From JAAFHB01 sp038236995 (GTDB lineage: Bacteria > Bacteroidota > Bacteroidia > Bacteroidales > Prolixibacteraceae): a DNA stretch of 64,000 bases. Made by a program: the position numbers and the translations under genes. The stretch is from contig JBBRZE010000007.1 of assembly GCA_038236995.1 (NCBI GenBank), forward strand, positions 30,072-94,071, in the 5' to 3' direction. The notes beneath the pieces are model-generated. The model had not been told where the DNA came from. It saw only the letters and a program-made list of their open reading frames with translations, and searched no databases. Shown here piece after piece: positions 47,839 to 56,797 of the stretch (position 1 is its first letter; every line of letters starts with the position of its first letter).

Positions 47839-50188
47839 TAATGTAAATCTGAAATTAAGAATTCTGGTTCTTTTTGGCCTTTTGGGTGTATTTGCATCGT
47901 GTACTGCAAAAAAGGAAACCTTTAATCCATCGGCATATGTCGATCCGAATATAGGAACAGCCCATTGCCGCTGGTTTTTTTATACGCCGGCTGCTTTACC
48001 ATTTGGAATGGCGAAGCTTGCACCATCAACGGATGCCCACCTCGGAAATGCCAGTGGATGGCAGGCTGTAGGTTATGATTTCAGGCATAAGTCGATCGAG
48101 GGATTTGCTAATTTTCATGAATTTCAGGTTGGAGGCGTAGTTATTGCACCTACAGTTGGCAAGTTGCAGACTATTCCCGGCGAACTTGATAATCCGGATG
48201 GGGGATACCGGTCATCGTTTGATAAAAAAGATGAATTGGCCAGACCCGGATATTATTCTGTTTTGCTGAAAGATTATGGTGTAAAAGCTGAACTCACGGC
48301 CACAAAACGGGTTGGTTTCCACCGGTACACTTTTCCGAAAACAAACGAGGCAAATATTCTTTTTGACATCGGAAACCAGCAGGGTGAAAGTGGTAAAGTG
48401 AAAGATGCATCCGTTACCTACACCGATGATGGATGGGTTGAAGGATACGTTATCACTTCTCCGGTTTATGTAAATATATATCAGGAAGGTGCCGACATCA
48501 GGATGTACTTTTCAGGTAAAATGAATAAAAAGCCTGAGTCGTATGGCAGTTTTGTAAATGCCACATTTACTCCGGGTAAAAAAGAAGAAAAAGGGGCAGG
48601 CGCCGGCATGTATTTTACATTCAAAACAGAAGATAAAGAAGCCGTTGAAATAAAAATTGGCTTGTCTTATACTTCGATTGCAAATGCCAGGTTAAACTTT
48701 GAAGCTGAAGCAGTCCACATGGATTTTGATAAAGCATGTGATGGAGCTACAAAAACCTGGAATGATTACCTCGGAAGGATGGTTGTTGAAGGAAAGACTG
48801 AAGCCGATAAAATAAAGTTTTATACCGGGTTGTACCACGCTTTGCTCGGGCGTGGTTTGGCAAGTGATGTTAATGGCGCTTATCCGAAAAATAACGGGAT
48901 GACCGGGCAAATTGAATTGGATGCAAAAGGTAAGCCAATCCACCAACATTATAACACGGATGCAATATGGGGTGCATTCTGGAACCTTACCCAGTTGTGG
49001 GCCGTGGCATATCCTGAATACTACTCCGACTGGATACAAAGTCAGCTGTTGGTTTATAAAGATGCCGGCTGGCTTGGCGACGGAATAGCTTGTAGTAAAT
49101 ATGTATCGGGTGTCGGAACTAATTTTACGGGTTTGGCGATTGCTGCGGCCTATAACTGCGGAATACGTGATTTCGATGTTGAACTGGCTTATGAAGCAGC
49201 CCTTAAAAATGAAATCGGATGGGAGGGAAGAATAGAGGGTGCCGGGAAAATGGATGTCCGGCAATTTGTAGAAAGGGGCTATTGTCCGTTTGATGATCGT
49301 CTTAATATGAAAACAACAGCCGAAGGATCTGGCTTTGGAGCTTCACATACATTGGAATATTCATTTAGCAGTTTCGCTGTTTCACAGTTTGCGAAGCAAT
49401 TGAATAAAACTGAAGACTATAAATTGCTGTCAAATCTCTCAAAAGGATGGAAACTTTTGTATGATGAAAAGACAAAACTGATACGCCCAAAGGATTCAAA
49501 CGGGCAATTTATTCAGAATTTCGATCCCCTGGCTCCATGGCGTGGTTTTCAGGAAGGCAATGCGGTTCAATACACATTCTATGTTCCTCATGATGTTGAA
49601 GAACTGGTTAAAACATTAGGCAAAGAAACTTTTAACAACAGGCTTGACAGTATTTTCACGATATCGCAGAAAAATATTTTTGGAGGAGGAAAAGAGGTTG
49701 ACGCATTTGCAGGTGTGAAGAGCCTGTATAATCATGGGAACCAGCCAAATTTGCATGTATCGTGGATGTTTAACTTTTCAGGAAAACCATACTTGTCTCA
49801 GAAATGGGTGCGGGCAATATGCAACGAGTTCTATGGGACGGAAGGTATTCATGGTTATGGTTATGGACAGGATGAAGACCAGGGACAACTGGGAGCCTGG
49901 TATGTGATGTCATCAATTGGGTTATTTGATGTGAAAGGGCTCACCGGGATAAATCCGGAATTTCAGATTGGAAGTCCGTTGTTTGATAAGGTCACGATCA
50001 AACTGAATCCTGATTATTATAAGGGCAAAACATTCACGATCAAAACAGAAAATAATTCATCTTCGAATATTTATATCCAGTCTGTTCAATTAGATGGAAA
50101 AGAGATCAATTCAGGGTTGATCCCATTTGAGAAAATTGTGAATGGCGGGGAATTAGTCATAAAACTTGATAAGAAACCTGTACTATGA
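47828..50188 (+). CDS. GH92 alpha-mannosidase 3, lipoprotein
   Basis: A 786-aa lipoprotein (VFASC) and the only lipidated GH92 of the four, so it may sit on the outer-membrane surface or periplasmic face. Likely acid Glu576 lies in FQEGNAVQYTFYVPHD, and base residues Asp682/Asp684 in GQDEDQGQLGAWY. The loop equivalent to HGNE in copy 2 reads HGNQ (His636-Gln639). In GH92 an amide in this region may reflect a changed acceptor preference, so its specificity probably differs. Its ATG lies inside the end of the preceding gene. Family certain, linkage unknown. Confidence 0.93.
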   Translation: MTNSNVNLKLRILVLFGLLGVFASCTAKKETFNPSAYVDPNIGTAHCRWFFYTPAALPFGMAKLAPSTDAHLGNASGWQAVGYDFRHKSIEGFANFHEFQVGGVVIAPTVGKLQTIPGELDNPDGGYRSSFDKKDELARPGYYSVLLKDYGVKAELTATKRVGFHRYTFPKTNEANILFDIGNQQGESGKVKDASVTYTDDGWVEGYVITSPVYVNIYQEGADIRMYFSGKMNKKPESYGSFVNATFTPGKKEEKGAGAGMYFTFKTEDKEAVEIKIGLSYTSIANARLNFEAEAVHMDFDKACDGATKTWNDYLGRMVVEGKTEADKIKFYTGLYHALLGRGLASDVNGAYPKNNGMTGQIELDAKGKPIHQHYNTDAIWGAFWNLTQLWAVAYPEYYSDWIQSQLLVYKDAGWLGDGIACSKYVSGVGTNFTGLAIAAAYNCGIRDFDVELAYEAALKNEIGWEGRIEGAGKMDVRQFVERGYCPFDDRLNMKTTAEGSGFGASHTLEYSFSSFAVSQFAKQLNKTEDYKLLSNLSKGWKLLYDEKTKLIRPKDSNGQFIQNFDPLAPWRGFQEGNAVQYTFYVPHDVEELVKTLGKETFNNRLDSIFTISQKNIFGGGKEVDAFAGVKSLYNHGNQPNLHVSWMFNFSGKPYLSQKWVRAICNEFYGTEGIHGYGYGQDEDQGQLGAWYVMSSIGLFDVKGLTGINPEFQIGSPLFDKVTIKLNPDYYKGKTFTIKTENNSSSNIYIQSVQLDGKEINSGLIPFEKIVNGGELVIKLDKKPVL

Positions 50189-50338
50189 AGGGAAGATATA
50201 ATTTCAAACCATTCATTGTACTCGTCAAATTCAGTTTGGGTGAAAGCTATGCTTTTCATTTCTTTTTCAAGGGAGTATATGCAACGAATCCTTCCATTGT
50301 CATGGAAATAACTTCCCCTTCCTCTCGTTAATTGATGG

Positions 50339-50346
50339 TATATTTG
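50339..50346 (+). promoter_or_regulatory. TATATTTG, exact -7 box, upstream of the GH2 gene
   Basis: TATATTTG matches the Bacteroidota -7 consensus TAnnTTTG exactly, 50 bp before the GH2 start, in a 208-bp gap that is long for this operon. No TTTG is found at the expected distance upstream, so it is a tentative internal promoter. Confidence 0.3.
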
Positions 50347-50396
50347 TCTGTTATTCTATTTTGAATATAAAATCTGATAATCGTTAAAAGATAAAA

Positions 50397-53003
50397 ATGA
50401 AAAGACTACTTATTGTATTGTTGACAATTCTTACCCTTCCGGCGATTGCACAACATGAAGTAATCAAACTTAATTCGGGATGGAAAGCTAAAAACGCAAT
50501 TGATGTACTTGTTGATGGAACTGTTGTTTCCGGAAAAGATTTTAAGTTATACGATTGGATGGAAGCGGTCGTTCCGGGAACAGTACTGACGACTTTGCTG
50601 CATAACCAGAAGGTTCCTGATCCTTTCTTTGGGATGAACAATGAGCTGATTCCTGATATTTATAATACAGGAGCCGATTACTACACGTATTGGTTTTATA
50701 ATCAGTTCAATCTTCCCGATTTGAAAGAAGGGGAGCAGGTGTGGCTGAAATTCAGGGGAATAAACTATTCTGCCGATATGTACCTGAACGGTAAAAAGAT
50801 CAATCAGGATACCCATCAGGGGATGTTTCTTCGCGAGAAATATCTGGTTACCCCGTACCTTGAAAAAGGGATGAACCGTCTTGCAGTGCTGGTTCGTCCG
50901 CCAGATCCTGTCGGAGCGCCTAATGGACAAGGTGGTGACGGAACCATCGCAAAGTCAGTAACAATGCAGTTTACGGCAGGATGGGACTGGATTTGTCCGA
51001 TTAAGGACCGTAATACAGGTATCTGGGATGAAGTCGCATTTGAAATTACAGGTCCTGTTGATGTACTTGATCCTTTTGTGCAAACGAAAGTGCCAGGAAA
51101 AAGAGTTCCAACAGGGAAACAGGCAACAGCGATTGTTGTTACTTCGGTTGATCTGCTGAATAGCACCGATACCAAACAAAGTGGTAAAGTGATGGCACGC
51201 TGTGGAAAGCTGGAGGTTTCAAAAATTGTTGAGATCCCTGCCGGTGAGAAAATTACGGTTGCACTTCCTGAATTCAAAATTGAAAATCCATTGTTGTGGT
51301 GGCCAAATGGAATGGGTGAACATCCGTTGTATAATATTGAATTTTCATTCGTACTTAATGGCAGCACTGTTTCTGATAAAGAGAATGTTTCTTTTGGAAT
51401 CCGCGAAACTTCGAGCCGTTTTGATGAAAAGATCAGGGCCAGGATCTTCTCCTTAAACGGCCAGGATGTATTCATCAAAGGCGGAAACTGGATAGCTTCG
51501 GATGCGCTTTTGCGATTATCGGCACAACGTTATGAAGCAGATGTAAAGATGCACGCCGAAATGAACATGAATATGATCAGGGTTTGGGGCGGATCGATGA
51601 CAGAACGTCCTGAATTCTATGATGCCTGCGACAAATATGGCTTATTGGTATGGCAGGATCTTTATATTTCGGGTGATTGCAACGGTCGCTGGTTCGATCC
51701 TCAAAAAAAGGAAACCCAGGAACGACGACGTGCATACCCTGATAGTCATTCGTTGTTCGTTAACACAGTAATTGATCAGGTAAAGATGTTGCGAAACCAT
51801 CCAAGCCTCTATATATGGGTGGGAGGCAATGAGTTTCCTCCACCGGCTGACATCGATAAAAAACTGAAGAATGAAGTATTTCCGAAATATGACGGAACAA
51901 GATACTATCTGAATGAATCAACTTCAACCGATTTGGCGATGAATACATTGGGAGGCAACGGCGACGGACCTTATGGAATACAAAATCCACTTCACTTCTT
52001 CACCGTAACTTCATTCCCTTTTAATCCTGAGCTGGGTTCAGTGGGAATGCCGAATGTGGAAACAATGCGCAAAATAATGGTTGAAAAGGACCTGGTTCTC
52101 CCTGGTAAAAGAGGTGAACATCCTACATGGACCTATCACAAATACATCGGATACGACAATTATATCGATCAGTATGGCAAAGCCGTAGGTATCGACGATT
52201 TCTGTAAAAAAGCTCAATTGGTTAATTACGAACAATATCGTGCTCTTCAGGAAGGTTTCAGCGCTGGCATGTGGACCACTTATTCAGGAATGCTGGTTTG
52301 GAAGAACCAAAATCCATGGACTGCTTTACGCGGACAGTTTTATGATGTTTTCCTTGAGCAAAATGGTGGTTTCTACGGATATCAACATGGTGCTGTACCA
52401 CTTCATATTCAATTAAACCTGAATGATTCTTCTGTTTGCGTTGTTAATCAGACACTCTTCGATCAGAAAGACCTGACAATTAGTGCTGAATTGTTTGATA
52501 TTCACGGAAAGCTTCTGTCAAAGGACGATTATAAAGCTTCTTTCTTAGCCAATAAAGTTTCGGTACAGCATAAAATCAAGTCACAAGGAATAAAGGACGA
52601 AGTCTATTTTTTAAGGTTAAAATTGCTTGATAAGGAGAACAAACTGAAAGATCAGAATTTCTACTGGTTATCGCAACCCGGGAAAAGCTACGAAAAGCTG
52701 AATGATTTAAAGCAAACTACTTTACAGGCAGTATTCAAGTCCAATTCCAAAGGTGAAAAAATCGCGGTTATCAGCAATCCCGGAAGTGAAACAGCCTTCT
52801 TTATCCGGCTTAAAGTAGCTGATGAAAAGAGCGGCGAGCTGGCTCTTCCCGTTTTCTTCAGCGATAATTACTTCACACTGATGCCTGGAGAAAGCAGGGA
52901 GATCGGCGTTGATCTTAACCAACTTCCAGAAATTGAAAAGTCAAAATCACTGAATCTTGAAATGGAGGGATGGAATATTAAAATCAATCGAATAAAAATA
53001 TAA
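50397..53003 (+). CDS. GH2 beta-mannosidase-like enzyme
   Basis: An 868-aa exported protein (signal ending AIAQ). Its GH2 architecture is a sugar-binding jelly roll (about 25-220), an Ig-like domain (about 225-345), a TIM barrel (about 350-660) and C-terminal beta domains. Glu479 in WVGGNEFPPP is the likely acid/base and Glu545 in NPELGSVGMP the likely nucleophile. The motif set is closest to exo-beta-mannosidases and mannosylglycoprotein beta-mannosidases; beta-glucosaminidase is the alternative. In an N-glycan pathway it would cleave the core Man-beta-1,4-GlcNAc after the GH92 enzymes strip the alpha-mannose. It begins the second half of the block, 208 bp after GH92 copy 3. Confidence 0.85.
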   Translation: MKRLLIVLLTILTLPAIAQHEVIKLNSGWKAKNAIDVLVDGTVVSGKDFKLYDWMEAVVPGTVLTTLLHNQKVPDPFFGMNNELIPDIYNTGADYYTYWFYNQFNLPDLKEGEQVWLKFRGINYSADMYLNGKKINQDTHQGMFLREKYLVTPYLEKGMNRLAVLVRPPDPVGAPNGQGGDGTIAKSVTMQFTAGWDWICPIKDRNTGIWDEVAFEITGPVDVLDPFVQTKVPGKRVPTGKQATAIVVTSVDLLNSTDTKQSGKVMARCGKLEVSKIVEIPAGEKITVALPEFKIENPLLWWPNGMGEHPLYNIEFSFVLNGSTVSDKENVSFGIRETSSRFDEKIRARIFSLNGQDVFIKGGNWIASDALLRLSAQRYEADVKMHAEMNMNMIRVWGGSMTERPEFYDACDKYGLLVWQDLYISGDCNGRWFDPQKKETQERRRAYPDSHSLFVNTVIDQVKMLRNHPSLYIWVGGNEFPPPADIDKKLKNEVFPKYDGTRYYLNESTSTDLAMNTLGGNGDGPYGIQNPLHFFTVTSFPFNPELGSVGMPNVETMRKIMVEKDLVLPGKRGEHPTWTYHKYIGYDNYIDQYGKAVGIDDFCKKAQLVNYEQYRALQEGFSAGMWTTYSGMLVWKNQNPWTALRGQFYDVFLEQNGGFYGYQHGAVPLHIQLNLNDSSVCVVNQTLFDQKDLTISAELFDIHGKLLSKDDYKASFLANKVSVQHKIKSQGIKDEVYFLRLKLLDKENKLKDQNFYWLSQPGKSYEKLNDLKQTTLQAVFKSNSKGEKIAVISNPGSETAFFIRLKVADEKSGELALPVFFSDNYFTLMPGESREIGVDLNQLPEIEKSKSLNLEMEGWNIKINRIKI

Positions 53004-53028
53004 TTTTTTACCTGATGAGCCACCAGTT

Positions 53029-55386
53029 ATGAAAAAACTGCTCTTTATTAGCTTGATCCTGTTTTCTCAGTTTTTGACGCTTTCTGCACAGCAGATCAGT
53101 CTTCGGACTGACGACTTAAACCTGACCATCTCACCAGGTGGCCAGTTAACAGAAATGTTGAACCCTTCGACAGGTAAAAATTATCTGCCAATTGGTGAAA
53201 AGGCACCCTTATTAAGAATTCGTGTTGGCAGCGAATGGGAAGATCCGGACCGGGCCCTTTTTAATAGCAGATCGGATGTAATTACGCTGAATTTCCCGGT
53301 TTCTAAAATCTCAGCCGAAATTAAAGTTGCCCAACATAAAAGCCATCTGGCATTCCGGTTAATTCGGCTGAATGCTAAAGAAAAGGTGAATGCCATTTGC
53401 TGGGGATCATATCCTACCATAATAGGCAAAACGATTGGTGAAGTTGTCGGTGTGGTGCGCGATGGCAATTACGCCATTGGTCTTCAAACATTAAATGCAA
53501 AAACGATCGGCGGAGTTTTGAAGAATGACGAAGGAGCAGATGAGTCGCGGGGTTCTGTAGCACTTGTTCAGCCTTATGGCAGCAGTCTGCAAGCCTTTAG
53601 TCTCGATCGTTCAAAAGCCAGAAAGTTTACCGTTTGGGGCCAGAATTATCCGGCCATGCCTGTTGATGCAATACCCAACGAAACAACCGTTGGTTCGGCA
53701 ATTGCACTCTTTGGCTGTCCCGAACCTCAGGTACTGTCGCGCATTGGTGTGATCGAGCTTGCCGAAGGACTTCCTCATCCAATGATTAACGGCGTTTGGT
53801 TAAAACAGTCACCCGAAACCGGACGGGCGTACCTCATTTCTGATTTCGATGAAAAGAACATCGATGCAATGTTGGATTACACCCAACAGGCAGGTCTTAT
53901 GTCGCTCTACCATGAAGGTCCGTTTAAATCATGGGGACATTTTATTCTCGACCCGGCCAGCTTCCCCAACGGTGTAGCAGGAATGAAAATGTGTGTAGAG
54001 AAAGCTACTGCTAAAGGACTTCGTATCGGCGTCCATACGCTCAGTACATTTATCAATACCAACGATCCGTATGTTACCCCGGTGCCCGACATACGCCTTG
54101 CCCAAACGGGATCATCTTTACTTGCCGAAAGTATAATTTCCACAACTGCCGAAATTCCGGTTCAGTCTGATCAGTATTTTAAAAATATCAAACCGAGTAC
54201 GCTGCATGCGGTACGAATCGGGAAAGAAATTATCCGTTTCAAAGAAGTGAGTGCCGGGGAACCTTATAAATTGCTCGAATGCCAGCGCGGTGCTTACGGA
54301 ACAACAGCTTCCGGTCATAATAAAGGTGAACAGGTGGCTATGCTCATGGATTACCCTTACAATACGCTTTTCCCAAATTTCGATCTGCAGCAGGAAATCG
54401 CAGGTAACCTCGGACGTTTTTTTACTGAAACAGGCGTTTCGCATATGGACTTTGATGGTCACGAAGGATGCCTATCTTCAGGCGAAGGGGATTATGGTAT
54501 GCAAGCCTTTGCCGAAAAGGTTATTAAGGAAACCGATCATACCCTGGTTAACGGCACCAGCCGGTCAAGCCATTATTACTGGCATATTTGTCATTACTGG
54601 AACTGGGGCGAACCATGGTATGGGGGCTTCCGTGAATCACAGGGCGATTACCGATTGGAAAATCAACCCTTCCTGGAACGCAATTACATGCCCAACATGC
54701 TGGGATGGTTTTTACTCTCACCAACTACAACGGTTGAAGACATCGAATGGATGATGGCCAGGGCTGCAGGGTATAACGCAGGTTTTGCGCTGGTTGCACG
54801 GTATAAAAGCTTGCAGAAAAATCCGGACACGAACCAGTTACTTGCCCTTATCAAACTTTGGCAGGCAGCATACAAAACACATATTTTCTCTCCAGATCAA
54901 TTGACAAGATTAAAAAATCCAGAAAACGATTTTCACCTTGAAAAAGATAATCTGGGCTGGAAACTATTCCCGTTTAAAAAGTTTAAATTTGAGCATGCCA
55001 AACAGCTCCTTCAGCCTGGACAGCCAACTTTTTCAGAATGGGAAATCGTTAATAAAGATGCGGAACAACCACTAAATTTCACGCTGACTTTCATGGGCAA
55101 AGAGGGTGCGATCAGTAATCCATGGATCGAACTGGATGGCTATTTCATGCTTAAGTTGCCTGGCGAATATGCGGCCGGAAATACGATTGTGTGCGATGGA
55201 ACAACGATCAAAATGTACAACAGTAAAGGAGGCTTCATGAAAGATATCCCTATTCAGCAAGCCATTCCAAAATTAAAAACCGGCAAGCATATCTTCAAAT
55301 TTGATTGTGAATTTCCGGAGGATATCGAATTGACCAACAGGTTCATCATAAAAACAATAAGCAACCCCGAAATAATTTTGAAATAG
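53029..55386 (+). CDS. Unassigned glycosidase-like protein with TIM-barrel and inserted small domain
   Basis: A 785-aa exported protein (signal ending TLSAQ). Residues about 22-240 form a mutarotase-like beta-sandwich; about 255-620 look like a (beta/alpha)8 barrel; a beta domain follows (about 640-785). The barrel holds Asp474, Asp476 and Glu479 in HMDFDGHEGC, at a position where retaining hydrolases often keep catalytic acids. An insertion at about 388-438 with IRF, CQRGAYGTTASGHNKGEQV resembles a small beta module found in unrelated structural proteins. The architecture recalls clan-D hydrolases such as GH36/GH97, but I cannot assign a family. It is 25 bp from GH2 and 27 bp from the next gene, so it belongs to the operon. 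Confidence 0.65.
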   Translation: MKKLLFISLILFSQFLTLSAQQISLRTDDLNLTISPGGQLTEMLNPSTGKNYLPIGEKAPLLRIRVGSEWEDPDRALFNSRSDVITLNFPVSKISAEIKVAQHKSHLAFRLIRLNAKEKVNAICWGSYPTIIGKTIGEVVGVVRDGNYAIGLQTLNAKTIGGVLKNDEGADESRGSVALVQPYGSSLQAFSLDRSKARKFTVWGQNYPAMPVDAIPNETTVGSAIALFGCPEPQVLSRIGVIELAEGLPHPMINGVWLKQSPETGRAYLISDFDEKNIDAMLDYTQQAGLMSLYHEGPFKSWGHFILDPASFPNGVAGMKMCVEKATAKGLRIGVHTLSTFINTNDPYVTPVPDIRLAQTGSSLLAESIISTTAEIPVQSDQYFKNIKPSTLHAVRIGKEIIRFKEVSAGEPYKLLECQRGAYGTTASGHNKGEQVAMLMDYPYNTLFPNFDLQQEIAGNLGRFFTETGVSHMDFDGHEGCLSSGEGDYGMQAFAEKVIKETDHTLVNGTSRSSHYYWHICHYWNWGEPWYGGFRESQGDYRLENQPFLERNYMPNMLGWFLLSPTTTVEDIEWMMARAAGYNAGFALVARYKSLQKNPDTNQLLALIKLWQAAYKTHIFSPDQLTRLKNPENDFHLEKDNLGWKLFPFKKFKFEHAKQLLQPGQPTFSEWEIVNKDAEQPLNFTLTFMGKEGAISNPWIELDGYFMLKLPGEYAAGNTIVCDGTTIKMYNSKGGFMKDIPIQQAIPKLKTGKHIFKFDCEFPEDIELTNRFIIKTISNPEIILK

Positions 55387-55413
55387 TCAATTTAATTTAT
55401 TAAAAAATTTATC

Positions 55414-56718
55414 ATGAAAAAATATTATTCCTTATTCCTGCTGTTTGCGCTGGTCTTTGCCGGCACAACTCCCGTTAAAAAATTGGTTGACAACGAACTT
55501 GCCGAAAAGATCAAAACGAATGCGTATTTTCCTTTTGTTAAGGCGAAGGCCCTGGAGGTGATGAAAGCGGGTTTTAATGCCGGCGATGGTTACCGCGAAG
55601 TCTGGATCCGCGATTACAATACCTTTATTGAACTTGCAGCTCAGGTGAACGACAAGGCAGTTCTTAAGGAAAATCTGCTGGTCTTTTTCAGGATGCAGGG
55701 TGATGATGGAAATATCATTGATGGTTTTACCCCTGCAGAAAAGATTGGTGCTGTTAAATATGATTTTATTTTTTCGAAACTTGAACCGCGTTATGCAGGC
55801 CATAAGAATACCGTGGAAACCGATCAGGAAAGTTCGCTGATACAGGCCGTTTATAAATACATCCAATTGACAGGCGACCGGACCATTTTAGATGAAAAGA
55901 TCGGCGATAAAACTGTTAAAGAAAGGCTTGAATGGTCAATGAATTTCCTGATGAATAATCGTTTTAACAAGAAATACGGACTCATCATCGGCGCAACAAC
56001 TGCTGACTGGGGAGATGTTCAGCCCGAACATGGCTGGGGTGTCGATCTGGATGCAAATACCCATCCGGCCATTGATATTTATGACAATGCGATGTTTATT
56101 ATCGCCTTGAACGACCTGATGGAAATACTTCCTGAAACAAAGGTGAAATGGGGCAAGATCAGGAAAAGTATTGTTGAAAACAGCCGTAAGTACTTATGGG
56201 ACGAAAAGAACCAAAAGTTTATTCCTCACCTTTATCTCGAAAAAGGGTCTCCTTTCCCGGCTGATTTTGATGAAAACAAGATTTACTACTTTGGCGGAAC
56301 CGCCATTGCAATTGAAGCTGGTCTGCTAAGCAAGAAAGAGATAAAAGCTTCAATCGATGAGATGATTAAGCGGGTAAAACTAGCAGGTGCAGGCTCAATC
56401 GGACTGACACTTTATCCTCCCTATCCTGAAGGTTTCTTTGCCAATAAAATTATGAATCCTGTTTACAGTTATCAGAACGGGGGCGACTGGACCTGGTTTG
56501 GCGGACGAATGATTCATGAACTGATTAAAAATGGCTTCCTGCAGGAAGCTTACGAACAGCTGCAACCAATGCTCAAACGGGTGAAAGACAACAATGGCTT
56601 CTATGAATGGTATTCGGTTGATAATAAACCCAGAGGTTCAGGTACATTCAGGGGTGAAGCGGGAGTGCTCTACACGGCTATCAGAATGTTCGAGGATTTG
56701 ACAAATAAACAGAATTAA
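55414..56718 (+). CDS. Putative (alpha/alpha)6-barrel glycosidase
   Basis: A 434-aa exported protein (weak signal peptide, about 1-18). It is helix-rich with a six-hairpin-like pattern: REVWIRDYNTFIELAAQV (about 62-79), VETDQESSLIQAVYKY (about 134-149), VDLDANTHPAIDIYDNAMF (about 210-228) and a closing glycine-rich SGTFRGEAGVLYTAI (about 409-423). It resembles members of the glucoamylase/GH63/GH94-like superfamily. The GH125 signature (MWLRDS) is only partly matched, so an alpha-1,6-mannosidase function is possible but not claimed. It is embedded between the unknown TIM-barrel protein and GH92 copy 4. Confidence 0.6.
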   Translation: MKKYYSLFLLFALVFAGTTPVKKLVDNELAEKIKTNAYFPFVKAKALEVMKAGFNAGDGYREVWIRDYNTFIELAAQVNDKAVLKENLLVFFRMQGDDGNIIDGFTPAEKIGAVKYDFIFSKLEPRYAGHKNTVETDQESSLIQAVYKYIQLTGDRTILDEKIGDKTVKERLEWSMNFLMNNRFNKKYGLIIGATTADWGDVQPEHGWGVDLDANTHPAIDIYDNAMFIIALNDLMEILPETKVKWGKIRKSIVENSRKYLWDEKNQKFIPHLYLEKGSPFPADFDENKIYYFGGTAIAIEAGLLSKKEIKASIDEMIKRVKLAGAGSIGLTLYPPYPEGFFANKIMNPVYSYQNGGDWTWFGGRMIHELIKNGFLQEAYEQLQPMLKRVKDNNGFYEWYSVDNKPRGSGTFRGEAGVLYTAIRMFEDLTNKQN

Positions 56719-56797
56719 AAACAGATGTGACTGACTATTCTCAAGTAAAGGCCCGCTATCTGTTTCTTCATAATTTTCTTGAATCATCAAAAGCACT

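Noticed and set aside
55414..56718. GH125 alpha-1,6-mannosidase call
   Set aside because: Only part of the GH125 signature is present, so the family name was not used.
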